A stretch of DNA of 64,000 nt from Spirosoma sp. KUDC1026 (GTDB lineage: Bacteria; Bacteroidota; Bacteroidia; Cytophagales; Spirosomataceae): the NCBI RefSeq assembly GCF_013375035.1, contig NZ_CP056032.1, forward strand, positions 2,588,001-2,652,000. The letters run 5' to 3'. This document shows positions 45,048 through 54,084 of this stretch, one piece after another (the first letter of the stretch is position 1; each line of letters opens with the position of its first letter). Position numbers and translations under genes: made by a program. Below the pieces are notes generated by a model. That model did no database searches, was not told the origin of the DNA, and saw nothing but the letters and a program-made list of their open reading frames with translations.

Positions 45048-47168
45048 TCAATCCCCCAACGCGAACGTTACGTACTGATTCCCTTTTTTTGTGCCCAGCT
45101 TGGTGCCCCCGCAGGCCACGACGACGTACTGTTTACCATTAACCTGGTACGTACTGGGTGTAGCAAAGCCAGCGGCTGGTAATTCCACTTCCCAGAGAAG
45201 CTTCCCGGTTTTCTTAGCGTAGGCGCGGAACATACCGTCCTTGGTAGCGGCAATGAACAGCAGCCCGCTGGCGGTGATAACCGGACCTCCGTAGTTTTCG
45301 CTCCCCGTAGTGGGTACGCCTTTCTCTTTCAGTGACTTCTCCTCGCCAAACGGGATCTTCCAGACGTATTCGCCCGTGTTCAGATTGATGGCGTTGAGCG
45401 TTCCCCACGGGGGCGAAATGGCAGGTAGCCCCTTGCTATCCAGAAACTTGTTGTAGCCCGTGTTGCGATACGGTACGTATGGTTGTTTACTGCCTGCCGA
45501 TGCACTCACTTCTTTTTTCTCATCACCAAATAAAAAAGCAACCAGCGCCTGCTTTTCATCGGCGGTAAGGGTAGTAAAGCCCGGCATCATACCTTTGCCG
45601 CTGCTGATTATCTGCGTAACAAAGGCCCGGTCGCGCCGGGCTTCGATGTTCACCAGTGAAGGGTAGCCGCTTTTGACGTTGCCTTTCCGGTTGGCACCGT
45701 GGCAGGGTGTACAGTTAAGGGTATAGAGTTTTTCGCCCGTTGTCAGGTGAGCCAGCTCGTCCTGTTTGGGCGTATCGACCATTGTTAATACCCACGCCAT
45801 TTCATTACTGTTGACGTACAAAATTCCATCCGGGTCGGCTGCGGCCCCGCCCCACTCGGCCCCGCCGTCGAATCCGGGAAAGATGAGCGTACCGGCTTTG
45901 CTGGGTGGCGCAAACCGCTGCCGATGCTGCTGCCGGAAGCGGGCGATGAGCGTATCCCGATTGTCGGCATAGGGACTGATGTCGTTTTCCGTCAGCGTAT
46001 TGGCCTGCCGGGCGAAGGGCAGCGGTTTGGTCGGAATAGGCTGGGTTGGCCAGGGTTTTTCGCTGCCCAGACCGGCCGTTGGAACGGGTACTTCATTGAT
46101 GGGAAACAAAGGCTTTCCCGTAACGCGGTCGAAGACGAAAACGTAGCCGTGTTTGGTCACCTGTGCTACGGCGTCAATCGATTTGCCGTTCTGTTTGATC
46201 GTCACCAGATTCGGTGGAGCCGGTAGGTCACGGTCCCAGATGTCGTGATGAATGAACTGGTAATGCCAGAGTCGCTTGCCCGTCCGGGCGTCCAGCGCCA
46301 GCAGACAGTTGGCGTAAAGGTTCTGACCGGGTCGGTTACCACCCCAGAAATCAAACGCGGCTGAGCCGGTAGGAACGTAAAGAATGCCCCGGTTTCGGTC
46401 GACGGACATACCTGCCCAGTTGTTGGCGCCCCCGACGTATTTATTCTGGTAAGCATCTTTCGGCCAGGTAGTATAACCTAGTTCGCCGGGGTGAGGGATG
46501 GTGTGAAAGGACCAGACCAGTTTTCCCGTCCGGACATCGAACGCACGCAGATCGCCCGGTGCGGCATCGGCTCCTTCCGACAGGCGTACCGGCATGACAA
46601 TCAGGTTCTCGAAGATGGTACCGGGTGTGTTGGAGATAACGAATTTATCCTTTGCGGCTTCGGGAAGCCCGGTGTGCAGGTCGATCCGGCCGTTGTTGCC
46701 GAAGGAGGAAATCGGCAGGCCGGTTTTGGCGTCCAGCGCGTAGAGATACGAGCCGATTGTGTGCAGAATTCGTTTGTCGCTACCGTTGCTCCAGTACACT
46801 ACGCCCCGGCTGGTACTCATCGAACTTTTCTGGCTATCGCCGAATCGCCAGATCTCTTTCCCCGTAGCGGCATCGAGCGCAAACGCCCGCACCGCCGACG
46901 TAACGCCGTACAGAATCCCATCAACAACAATTGGATTGACCTGCATCTGTCCCGTATCGGGGGCGGCATACGACCAGGCAACCTGAAGCTTCTGAACGTT
47001 ATCGGGCGTGATCTGCGTGAGTGTGGAGTAGTGGTTACGGTCGCCCCCGCCCAGGTACTCCGGCCACTCATCGGAAGTGACTATAGGGGTATCGACGCTG
47101 ATTAACTGACTGGCGGAAAGAAGAACGACTGCCCCGAAAAGAGCAACAAGAGAAATACGTTTCATCAA
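45048..47168 (-). CDS. PQQ-dependent dehydrogenase (quinohemoprotein) with embedded cytochrome c domain
   Basis: The protein has 706 residues with a signal peptide (ISLVALFGAVVLLSASQL). It is an eight-bladed quinoprotein propeller: DEWPEYLGGGDRNHYSTLTQI, AFALDAATGKEIWRFG, NNWAGMSVDRNRGILYVPTGSA, QFIHHDIWDRDLPAPPNLV. A c-type cytochrome is inserted near residues 470-560, with heme motif C486-T-P-C489-H490 and GMMPGF as probable Met ligand, and the propeller resumes after (GTLNAINLNTGEYVWKIPFGE). Related to membrane glucose/pyranose quinoprotein dehydrogenases but without the N-terminal membrane domain. It would oxidise a sugar or alcohol in the periplasm and pass electrons through its heme. 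Confidence 0.88.
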   Translation of the reverse strand: MMKRISLVALFGAVVLLSASQLISVDTPIVTSDEWPEYLGGGDRNHYSTLTQITPDNVQKLQVAWSYAAPDTGQMQVNPIVVDGILYGVTSAVRAFALDAATGKEIWRFGDSQKSSMSTSRGVVYWSNGSDKRILHTIGSYLYALDAKTGLPISSFGNNGRIDLHTGLPEAAKDKFVISNTPGTIFENLIVMPVRLSEGADAAPGDLRAFDVRTGKLVWSFHTIPHPGELGYTTWPKDAYQNKYVGGANNWAGMSVDRNRGILYVPTGSAAFDFWGGNRPGQNLYANCLLALDARTGKRLWHYQFIHHDIWDRDLPAPPNLVTIKQNGKSIDAVAQVTKHGYVFVFDRVTGKPLFPINEVPVPTAGLGSEKPWPTQPIPTKPLPFARQANTLTENDISPYADNRDTLIARFRQQHRQRFAPPSKAGTLIFPGFDGGAEWGGAAADPDGILYVNSNEMAWVLTMVDTPKQDELAHLTTGEKLYTLNCTPCHGANRKGNVKSGYPSLVNIEARRDRAFVTQIISSGKGMMPGFTTLTADEKQALVAFLFGDEKKEVSASAGSKQPYVPYRNTGYNKFLDSKGLPAISPPWGTLNAINLNTGEYVWKIPFGEEKSLKEKGVPTTGSENYGGPVITASGLLFIAATKDGMFRAYAKKTGKLLWEVELPAAGFATPSTYQVNGKQYVVVACGGTKLGTKKGNQYVTFALGD

Positions 47169-47255
47169 AAGACAAAGGCGGATCCAGCCAAAAGATACGC
47201 ATACGGATGAGATAATATTCGACCTAGCGTCTGGCCTGGTTATGGGCCTGGGTCA

Positions 47256-48089
47256 TTACCGAGCAGAAGGGAACTGGCCGCACTGCTCGTCCAGCCAGCG
47301 TACCGCGAAGTCAACCAGGCCGGCAGCCGGGAAAATAGCTGACGGCGCATGACCGATGAGTCCTTGCTGTCCTTGCCCCGTTGCCAGAAAGTCGTTGGCA
47401 ATTGCTCCAAAATAGTCGTCGTCCAGTCCATCGACGACCGGATCGGCCGTGTCGAATTCTTCAATCATTCGCCAGACAACCTGACCGTTCAGGAGTAGCG
47501 GTACTTCCATTCGGCGAACGTGTTTTCCCGGAATCTGTGCCAGGTGCTCAGCATGGTGCAGTAGACTGATCGTATCCAATGGGGCACCGATCATCAGAAC
47601 TTTGCCTGATGTGGCAACGAATTTCGCAAACGGGGAGCCAGGCCCGTACCCGTAATCAAGCGGATGATCGGCTGTAAACCACGCAGCCTTACCACCTATA
47701 GCGGCAACAGATGCACCCGGATTATGGCTTCGTTCGGCACCGGGCGTTGTTCGAACACTTTCAGCAAACGCTCCATGGTCGCGGCTGGCTCGGGAGCGGG
47801 CCGGATCAAAAGGCGGAATGGCAGGTTTCAGAAAGTTGGGAAGCCCTCCCTGTTCGTCAAGTGCGTCTTCGTACTGCTGCTCCCAGTTGACGTAACAGAG
47901 TAATGTTCCGTCGGGGCCAAGACTATCAAGCAGGGCATCGATCAGCGTATCAGGACCATTGACAAGCGGGCCTACTGATCGCATCCCGGCATGCACCATG
48001 ACGGCGTCGCCCGTTCGGACACCCAATGCGTTTAACTGCTCTGCCAGCAGTTGCCGGGTCCAGTAATACGTGTCGCCAAGCAGGATCAT
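47256..48089 (-). CDS. Aminoglycoside N(3)-acetyltransferase (AAC(3)) family protein
   Basis: The protein has 277 residues, normal for the family. Seen: TGDAVMVHAGMRSVGPLVNGPDTLIDALLDSLGPDGTLL near the start, PFDPARSRASRDHGAFAESVRTTPGAERSHNP (the acetyl-CoA and catalytic region), and GYGPGSPFAKFVATSGKVLMIGAPLDTISLLHHAEHLA. These fit the AAC(3) (antibiotic NAT) fold; members acetylate the 3-amino group of 2-deoxystreptamine aminoglycosides, but many chromosomal homologues (YokD-like, FrbF-like) have other substrates. The resistance role is therefore not established. No mobile element is adjacent. Confidence 0.85.
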   Translation of the reverse strand: MILLGDTYYWTRQLLAEQLNALGVRTGDAVMVHAGMRSVGPLVNGPDTLIDALLDSLGPDGTLLCYVNWEQQYEDALDEQGGLPNFLKPAIPPFDPARSRASRDHGAFAESVRTTPGAERSHNPGASVAAIGGKAAWFTADHPLDYGYGPGSPFAKFVATSGKVLMIGAPLDTISLLHHAEHLAQIPGKHVRRMEVPLLLNGQVVWRMIEEFDTADPVVDGLDDDYFGAIANDFLATGQGQQGLIGHAPSAIFPAAGLVDFAVRWLDEQCGQFPSAR

Positions 48090-48121
48090 CTACGCTTTGG
48101 TTAAGATGCGTCAGACATCGC

Positions 48122-48439
48122 TTATTCCTTTTTATCTACGGTCGGCCGGAGATTAATGGCAAGCCGAATGAATGTTGCGCCAACCATCAATGATATATAA
48201 TGCGTTGCTGCAGCGTCAAATAAGAAGGGATTCCAGGGGGCAATAAAGAGCGCCAGAAAAAACATACCTGCGGCCGTAAGCCGCGATTCGTGCCAGTGAG
48301 CGTAAGCCGAATAGAGAGCAAGACCCATCGCCAGACTTTTGGTCAGTAAAAAGCACACTTCAGGCAGGGCAAGTGCATTGAGGGGCGTCAATGCTACTAA
48401 TCCCGCTGTGATAAAGAGCAAAACTTGGTACGTTTTCAT
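48122..48439 (-). CDS. Small membrane protein, unknown
   Basis: From the Met at 48439 (MKTYQVLLFITAGLVALTPL) it has 105 residues; an upstream Met at 48484 would add a polar leader. It has three to four hydrophobic helices, including CFLLTKSLAMGLALYSAYAHW, AAGMFFLALFIAPWNPFLF and ATHYISLMVGATFIRLAINL, and a charged end VDKKE. The DUF6804-like small membrane proteins look similar, but I would not assign it. It lies between the FGE gene (84 bases upstream) and the AAC(3) gene. Inner-membrane location is likely. Confidence 0.6.
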   Translation of the reverse strand: MKTYQVLLFITAGLVALTPLNALALPEVCFLLTKSLAMGLALYSAYAHWHESRLTAAGMFFLALFIAPWNPFLFDAAATHYISLMVGATFIRLAINLRPTVDKKE

Positions 48440-48523
48440 AGACGATTGCTTTCTAGGACAGGATTGCAGGATTTTATTTGACAAGTAATCTAAAAAATTC
48501 TGTAATCCTGTCCAAAAACATAC

Positions 48524-49630
48524 TTACTTCTCCTTCACGCAGCGAAATCCCAGGTTGTTGCTGCCGCTGGTGACTTCTCCTTTGCCCCGGCTACCGGCTT
48601 TGTACCGGATGCAGTACTGATCGCTGCACAGGAACGACCCGCCCCGCTGCACGCGTTTCACCGCACCGGGCTCTTCGGGGTCGTAGCTATCGGCCGGACC
48701 CTGGGGATTCTGGCTGGCACTGACTGCGTAATAATCGGGTCGGTAGTAGTCCTGGCACCACTCCCAGACGTTGCCTTCCATATCGAACAGACCGTAGGCG
48801 TTGGCTGGGAACGACTTAACCGGCGCCACCCCCTCATACCCATCCTCCCGGGTATTTTTGTCCGGGAAGTGCCCCTGATGGATGTTCGCAACCCATTTGC
48901 CATTTGGCTTCTGCGCCTGACCCCAGTAATACGTCTGGTTATCTTTGCCAGCCCGGGCAGCAAACTCCCACTCGGCTTCGGTGGGCAGGCGTTTGCCCGC
49001 CCATGTAGCGTAGGCAGCCGCATCCTCGTAAGAAACGTGGACGACAGGCTCGTTGGCGTGGCCTTTCAGATCGTTGCCGGGCAACGATTTGCCTGGACCA
49101 AAAGGCTGTTTCCAGCTAGCACCCTCCTGGTAGTTCCACCACTGGAGGGGATTGTTCAGCGAAACGGCCTGACTGGGGGGCGTAAACACCGCCGAACCAG
49201 GCACGAGCTTATCGGCCGGAACGCCCGGGTAATCGTTGGGATTCAGGGGACGCTCGGCCACGGTAACGTAGCCGGTAGCTTTCACAAATTCAGCGAACTG
49301 CGCGTTCGTCACCTCATGCTCGTCCATCCAGAAACCAGCCACCGTAACGGCATGAACCGGCCGGGTGTCGACAAACTCATCGGACCCCATCTGGAACGTA
49401 CCACCCGGTATCCAGGCCATGCCGTCCGTGCTGCCATCGCCCGCGGGCGTGACCGAGGCCGCCTGCTGAATGGCCATCTGCCGGGACGGCATCCCGTTGG
49501 CGGCACAGTGCGCAAGGCTGTCGGCGGTACGTTGCGCCTGTTGCTCGGCCGATTGCTGATGTTGACAACCAGAAAACAGGCCGGCAAACGCAGCAAGCAG
49601 CGAATGGGCGATAAATCGGTTTCGTATCAT
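48524..49630 (-). CDS. Formylglycine-generating enzyme (sulfatase-modifying factor)
   Basis: The protein has 368 residues. A lipoprotein-type signal (LLAAFAGLFSGCQHQQ) suggests lipid anchoring in the periplasm. The SUMF1 fold starts at MAWIPGGTFQMGSDEF, with DEHEVTNAQFAEFVKATGY, RLPTEAEWEFAARAG and NVWEWCQDYY. The two copper-binding catalytic cysteines, C335 and C340 in RGGSFLCSDQYCIRY, are both kept and spaced as in human FGE, so this is an active enzyme, not a look-alike. It converts the sulfatase cysteine to formylglycine. It lies 18 bases after the sulfatase gene on the same strand; the pair is an operon. Confidence 0.92.
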   Translation of the reverse strand: MIRNRFIAHSLLAAFAGLFSGCQHQQSAEQQAQRTADSLAHCAANGMPSRQMAIQQAASVTPAGDGSTDGMAWIPGGTFQMGSDEFVDTRPVHAVTVAGFWMDEHEVTNAQFAEFVKATGYVTVAERPLNPNDYPGVPADKLVPGSAVFTPPSQAVSLNNPLQWWNYQEGASWKQPFGPGKSLPGNDLKGHANEPVVHVSYEDAAAYATWAGKRLPTEAEWEFAARAGKDNQTYYWGQAQKPNGKWVANIHQGHFPDKNTREDGYEGVAPVKSFPANAYGLFDMEGNVWEWCQDYYRPDYYAVSASQNPQGPADSYDPEEPGAVKRVQRGGSFLCSDQYCIRYKAGSRGKGEVTSGSNNLGFRCVKEK

Positions 49631-49648
49631 GGAATCAATGCATTTGCC

Positions 49649-51208
49649 TTACTTACTCTTCGCCAGCAACTGAAGCGCTTCGTCGTCTTTGTAGTCAACC
49701 ATCAGGGCTTTCAGCTGGGCTTTCAGGTCGGTCGTGATTTTTTCGTAACCGGGTTTCCCAAACAGATTGGTTACCTGCTGCGGATCTTTTTTAAGATCGT
49801 ACAATTCCCAGGTATCCAGCCCACCGTAGAAATGCACCAGCGTATACTGATCGGTGCGGACGCCGAAATGCGGGTAAACGTGGTGCGGTTCGGGAAACTC
49901 GTAATAGTGGTAATAAGCCGCCTTACGCCAGGGCGTATCTTTGCCTGCCAGCAGGGGAGCAAACGATTTTCCCTGAATGTCGCCTGGAATTGCGGTTTTG
50001 GTCATGTCGAGCAGGGTTGGTGCCCAGTCGATGTTCGACACGATCTGCTCAACCCGGGTGCCAGGTTTGATAACGCCGGGATAACGTATTACGAATGGTG
50101 TTTTCAGCGATTCTTCGTAAATAAACCGCTTGTCGAACCAGCCGTGCTCACCCATGTAAAAGCCCTGATCGGACGCATAAATGACAACCGTATTCTTCGC
50201 CAGGCCCGACTGATCGAGGTAGTCCAGCAGTCTACCGATGTTGCGGTCGAGGGAGCGGGCGGTGGCCAGGTAATCACGCAGGTAACGCTGGTATTTCCAC
50301 TGCACCAGTGCGTCACCACTGAGCTTCTTCTGATCAAACTCTTTGCTGACTTTTCCTTCGTAATACGCCATGAACTGCTTTTTCTCCTCAGGCGAAAATC
50401 GGTTGTAGGTACCGCTGTGTTCGTAGTCGGCATGGACTTTCAGGTCCTCTTTCAGGCGCATCGTTTTATCGATGGTCATGTCCTGCCTGGCAGCCGCTTC
50501 CCGATTCTGGTAGGTGTCGCGGAACGTAGGGGGCACCGGAAAGGTAACGTCATCATAGGCACCCAGGTCCTGCAGGTCGGGCAACCATTCGCGGTGGGTC
50601 GCCTTGTGCCCGACAACCATAAAAAAGGGCTTGCCGGCGTCGCGTTTCTTGAGCCAGTCGAGCGAAAGGTCAGTAATTACGTTGCTGACGTATCCCTTAT
50701 GCCGCACCGTGTCGCCCGACCCATTGACAAAGTCCGGGCTGTAATAATGCCCCTGACCGGGGAGCACGTCCAGATAGTCGAAGCCGTGGGGCAGACTACC
50801 CAGGTGCATTTTGCCGATCCAGGCTGTCTGATAGCCGTTCTTCTGTAGCTGTTCCGGGAAGACGGGCTGGTTTATGTCAAACTTCTTTTCGTTCAGCTTG
50901 TAGCCGTTCAGATGGCTGTATTTTCCCGTCAGTAACGTCGCCCGGCTGGGGCCGCAGATTGAGTTCGTAACGACGTTATTGAGCAGAATAGCTCCTTCGT
51001 TCGCAATCCGGTCGATACTGGGAGTTTTTGTCAGTTTACTGCCGTAGGCGCTGATCGCCTGATACGCGTGGTCGTCCGAAAAGATAAAAATTACGTTGGG
51101 ACGATCTGTTGACTGAGCGCACGCCTGCCGGCCAACCAAAGGGCTTAGCAAAGCTGCTACCAGGACCGGTAGGTGTAGCAAAGGTTGAAATACAAACTTC
51201 AGGATCAT
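49649..51208 (-). CDS. Type I formylglycine-dependent sulfatase
   Basis: The protein has 519 residues with a signal peptide (VLVAALLSPLVGRQACAQS). The alkaline-phosphatase-fold motifs are clear: NVIFIFSDDHAYQ (metal D45, D46), the modification site NSICGPSRATLLTGKYSH with C85 in CxPSR, and ASDQGFYMGEHGWFDKRFIYEE. C85 should be oxidised to formylglycine by the enzyme encoded 18 bases downstream. It releases sulfate from a sulfated glycan or other ester; the substrate subgroup cannot be told. YhhQ gene lies 32 bases upstream on the same strand. Confidence 0.93.
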   Translation of the reverse strand: MILKFVFQPLLHLPVLVAALLSPLVGRQACAQSTDRPNVIFIFSDDHAYQAISAYGSKLTKTPSIDRIANEGAILLNNVVTNSICGPSRATLLTGKYSHLNGYKLNEKKFDINQPVFPEQLQKNGYQTAWIGKMHLGSLPHGFDYLDVLPGQGHYYSPDFVNGSGDTVRHKGYVSNVITDLSLDWLKKRDAGKPFFMVVGHKATHREWLPDLQDLGAYDDVTFPVPPTFRDTYQNREAAARQDMTIDKTMRLKEDLKVHADYEHSGTYNRFSPEEKKQFMAYYEGKVSKEFDQKKLSGDALVQWKYQRYLRDYLATARSLDRNIGRLLDYLDQSGLAKNTVVIYASDQGFYMGEHGWFDKRFIYEESLKTPFVIRYPGVIKPGTRVEQIVSNIDWAPTLLDMTKTAIPGDIQGKSFAPLLAGKDTPWRKAAYYHYYEFPEPHHVYPHFGVRTDQYTLVHFYGGLDTWELYDLKKDPQQVTNLFGKPGYEKITTDLKAQLKALMVDYKDDEALQLLAKSK

Positions 51209-51240
51209 AGGGAACAGGGAAAGTTTTGCCGGAACGAGCG

Positions 51241-52032
51241 TTACATAAACGAGTTCATTGCTGATTCATTGGCCAGTTCTTCGGCATGTTCCTTGCCCAG
51301 GTACCGGTCGATGAAATAGTGCGCCACATAGAGCAGGGGCGTCAGTAGAATGGCAGTGGCGGCTTTGTAGATATAATTGATGATCCCAACCGCCAGCACC
51401 TGCGTTAGCGACCAGTTGCCAAAAATATAGAACGCAATCCCCAATACCACGAACGAGTCGACCAGTTGTGACACTAAGGTCGAGCCGGTGGCCCGCAGCC
51501 ATATTTTCTGACTTCCCGTAATCCGGCGCAGCGCGTGAAAAACCGATACGTCCAGAATCTGCCCGATCAGGAAAGCCGTCAGCGAGCCAATTATAATGCC
51601 CAGCCCCTGCCGAAAAATCAGCTGAAAGGCATTATTGATGTTGATGGGCTGCCCCGCGCCGTCCGTCGCATTCACGTCGAGCCAGAACTGGGCGGGTGGT
51701 AAGGTTGTGACGGCGAAGATGACTACGAAGCTGTAAGCCACGAACCCCGCCGTTAAAAACGAAATCCGCCGGACACCCGCCTTGCCGAAATACTCGTTGA
51801 TAATATCGGACGTAACAAATACGAACGGCCAGATCACGGCCCCGGCGGTCAGGTTAAAGTCCAGCACAAAATCGCCGAAGAGGTGAATATGAGCGGGTTG
51901 TGTACCTAGTAACGTTTCGACCGAAAAAATCTTGACCCCAATAATCTCGGCAATCAGCGTGTTGGTCAGGAAGATCGCGCTGAGGAAGATGTAGAGGTTT
52001 GTCCGTTTGTTCGTGAATGAGTAGGAGGGCAT
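51241..52032 (-). CDS. yhhQ: Queuosine precursor transporter, YhhQ (VUT) family
   Basis: The protein has 263 residues with six hydrophobic helices and the family signature LTAGAVIWPFVFVTSDIINEYFGK near residue 60-83, FLIGQILDVSVFHALRR, and TLVSQLVDSFVVLGIAF. YhhQ imports preQ0/preQ1 for queuosine in tRNA. No queuosine synthesis gene is near. It lies 26 bases from the upstream membrane-protein gene and 32 bases before the sulfatase, all on one strand, so they may share a transcript, but the roles look unrelated. Confidence 0.88.
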   Translation of the reverse strand: MPSYSFTNKRTNLYIFLSAIFLTNTLIAEIIGVKIFSVETLLGTQPAHIHLFGDFVLDFNLTAGAVIWPFVFVTSDIINEYFGKAGVRRISFLTAGFVAYSFVVIFAVTTLPPAQFWLDVNATDGAGQPININNAFQLIFRQGLGIIIGSLTAFLIGQILDVSVFHALRRITGSQKIWLRATGSTLVSQLVDSFVVLGIAFYIFGNWSLTQVLAVGIINYIYKAATAILLTPLLYVAHYFIDRYLGKEHAEELANESAMNSFM

Positions 52033-52058
52033 AGGTACGTGACGGGTTAAAACGGTGG

Positions 52059-53510
52059 TTATCTGCGCTTATAAATACCGGCCGTTGCCGTTTTTTCGTA
52101 ACGTTCGGCCAGGGCCGGCGCGCGCTGGAACAGCTTGTCAATCACGTCCTCATGATCGACAATGTAGTCTGGCGGGTCTTTGCGAAAATGATCGAAAACG
52201 TTGATGACAGCTTCGTAATTGTCCAGATTTTTCAGGTCGTACTTGGCCAGGTCCCAGTTCAGGTAAGGCGTTGCCGGGAGGTTATTCCGGTAGGCACTCA
52301 AATCTTCGCCAATGATCAGGACGTGCTGATTTTGAATTGTGCGGGGCAGGGGGGAAGGCGGTACCTGAAGCTTCGTCAGCCGGCCCAGATCACTTCTGGG
52401 AATCAGCCCGAGGGCCCCCTGATAAAACAACAGTAAGATCAGCGCCATTGCTACGCCGAATGCGATCTCGCCCAGCCAGGCTTTGCGAATGTTCTCGAAG
52501 TAAAACACGGCAAAGTAGGCCATGGGCGGAACAAAGCTCAGCAGCGACATGGGGGCCAGAAATGGCGTCAGCAGGGTCGTCAGCAGGGTCGTCACAAACC
52601 AGATCATCATGATCTGCTGCACCCGCTGCTGGAAGTTAACGTAGCGGCTGGTTGTGCTGAACAGGCTCAGGAAACCCAGTATCCCCAGCCCCAGCGGAAT
52701 CAGCAGCGACGCGATCAGCGACTGAAAATCGGACAGTGAATACTGTCGAACCCGGAAGACCGACGACAGTAGATTCCGGTTGAAATCGTCGAGACTGTCG
52801 TTGAAATAATAGAACAGGACCGTAACGGCAATTGGAAACAGAAAACCAGACAAGGACAGCGAGTATTGCCGGAACGTAGCGCCCGTATACAGCAGCAGTG
52901 AAACCACCGCCCAGAGAATGAACAGGGCCGACGGCAGATAAAACAGCGTAGCAATTCCGATATAAAAACCCACTTCGAAAACCTCGTCCGTAGCGCCCCG
53001 TCGCTCCATCTGCCGAATCAGCGTGCCAAACGCCAGCAACAGAAAACTGGTCGACATCAGGACAGGGGACAACGTCAGACAGTCGAATGACAGGTGCAGA
53101 AACAGCATGTACACCAGTCCCGGCCAGAACGAGCGGTCGGGAAATACGTCTCGGTTGTTGGTGAGGTAGTTGAAGTAAACGATCTGGAAGACCGAAACTA
53201 CCGTGGCCGCTATGTGCAGCGCTACCGGCGAGCGTCCGGCAACCGCATGGAGACCCCAGTAGACCAGCGCGGAGAGCGGACTGATGCTGTCCCAGATATC
53301 GCGGTAAAGCAGGGCTCCCTGGCTCATTTTTTCCCCAACCAGTAACCAGTTCAGTTCAGGTGTCAGCAGGGGAAAGGGATGCAGCAGCAGGGGTAACCGA
53401 ATCAGGAGTAACAGACCCAGCAGGCTGACGTACTGATACGGAAAATAAGCACGAAAAAAACGTAACAACGGACGGAAAAGAGTTGGTGACCCCTGCGAAA
53501 TTACGCCCAT
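52059..53510 (-). CDS. Polytopic membrane protein, unknown (DUF6427-like)
   Basis: I start at the Met at 53510 (MGVISQGSPTLFRPLLRFFR); an upstream Met at 53555 adds a polar leader. The protein has 483 residues with about eleven to twelve hydrophobic helices (SLLGLLLLIRLPLLLHPFPLL, FLFPIAVTVLFYYF, LLIPLGLGILGFLSLFS) and a soluble C-terminal ~100 residues (QNQHVLIIGEDLSAYRNN ... YIVDHEDVIDKLF). The layout recalls Bacteroidota DUF6427 proteins and GT-C-like transferases, but catalytic acidic loops are not clear. Located 26 bases before yhhQ, divergent from rbfA. Confidence 0.72.
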   Translation of the reverse strand: MGVISQGSPTLFRPLLRFFRAYFPYQYVSLLGLLLLIRLPLLLHPFPLLTPELNWLLVGEKMSQGALLYRDIWDSISPLSALVYWGLHAVAGRSPVALHIAATVVSVFQIVYFNYLTNNRDVFPDRSFWPGLVYMLFLHLSFDCLTLSPVLMSTSFLLLAFGTLIRQMERRGATDEVFEVGFYIGIATLFYLPSALFILWAVVSLLLYTGATFRQYSLSLSGFLFPIAVTVLFYYFNDSLDDFNRNLLSSVFRVRQYSLSDFQSLIASLLIPLGLGILGFLSLFSTTSRYVNFQQRVQQIMMIWFVTTLLTTLLTPFLAPMSLLSFVPPMAYFAVFYFENIRKAWLGEIAFGVAMALILLLFYQGALGLIPRSDLGRLTKLQVPPSPLPRTIQNQHVLIIGEDLSAYRNNLPATPYLNWDLAKYDLKNLDNYEAVINVFDHFRKDPPDYIVDHEDVIDKLFQRAPALAERYEKTATAGIYKRR

Positions 53511-53700
53511 TTTCGGCAGAATGGAAAAACCTGCGGATATTTGCCGGTATCTCATCCGGGCAGGCGCTCTAACTGGTTTACCGCTCAGGGCGTGCGATCA
53601 ACAAACGGATCCTGTTGCAACAGGCAATGCCCCAGTGAATGAATCAACAAAGTTAGGGTACCAGCGTTATAGAAGGGAGCACTGACTCAATTACAGCATC

Positions 53701-54081
53701 ATGGAATCGAAACGACAACAGAAGGTAGCCCGGCAGCTGCAGAAGGATTTAAGCGAGATTTTTCAGCGCGAAGTGCCGCACCTGTTCAACGGAGCATTTA
53801 TTACGGTTACCAACGTGCGTGTTTCGCCCGATTTAAGCGTTGCCCGTGTGTACCTGAGCTTTCTGGCCACTAAAAATAAAGACCTCCTGCTCGAAACAAT
53901 TCAGGAGAAAGGTAAAGTCATTCGGCAGCACCTCGGCGACCGCGTTCGCCACCAGCTCCGCATCGTACCCGAACTGGTTTTCTTCATTGACGATACCGCG
54001 GAGTATGCCGACAAAATGGAACGTCTCTTTTCCGGCCTCGACATTCCCCCCGCCCCGAAGGAGGAAGACGAAGATCAATGA
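53701..54081 (+). CDS. rbfA: Ribosome-binding factor A
   Basis: The protein has 126 residues, the usual length. It has the KH-like fold with the family pattern RQQKVARQLQKDLSEIFQRE ... ITVTNVRVSPDLSVARVYLSFL ... IRQHLGDRVRHQLRIVPELVFFIDDTAEYADKMERLF. It binds the 30S subunit during 16S rRNA maturation and cold adaptation. The acidic tail (PPAPKEEDEDQ) is typical of Bacteroidota members. The stop lies at the foot of a long inverted repeat that separates it from the LolC/E-like gene. Confidence 0.93.
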   Translation: MESKRQQKVARQLQKDLSEIFQREVPHLFNGAFITVTNVRVSPDLSVARVYLSFLATKNKDLLLETIQEKGKVIRQHLGDRVRHQLRIVPELVFFIDDTAEYADKMERLFSGLDIPPAPKEEDEDQ

Positions 54082-54084
54082 GCG

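Noticed and set aside
47256..48089. Reading the AAC(3)-family gene as an acquired resistance gene
   Set aside because: No transposase, integron or composition shift is near, and many chromosomal homologues act on other substrates.
48869..50848. 659-codon plus-strand open frame
   Set aside because: It is the antisense of the FGE and sulfatase genes, which carry intact catalytic motifs; GC-rich codons on one strand leave long open frames on the other.
53648..53655. TAACTTTG (minus) as promoter of the 483-aa membrane gene
   Set aside because: No TTG lies 18-21 bases upstream and the leader would be ~130 bases; left unassigned.
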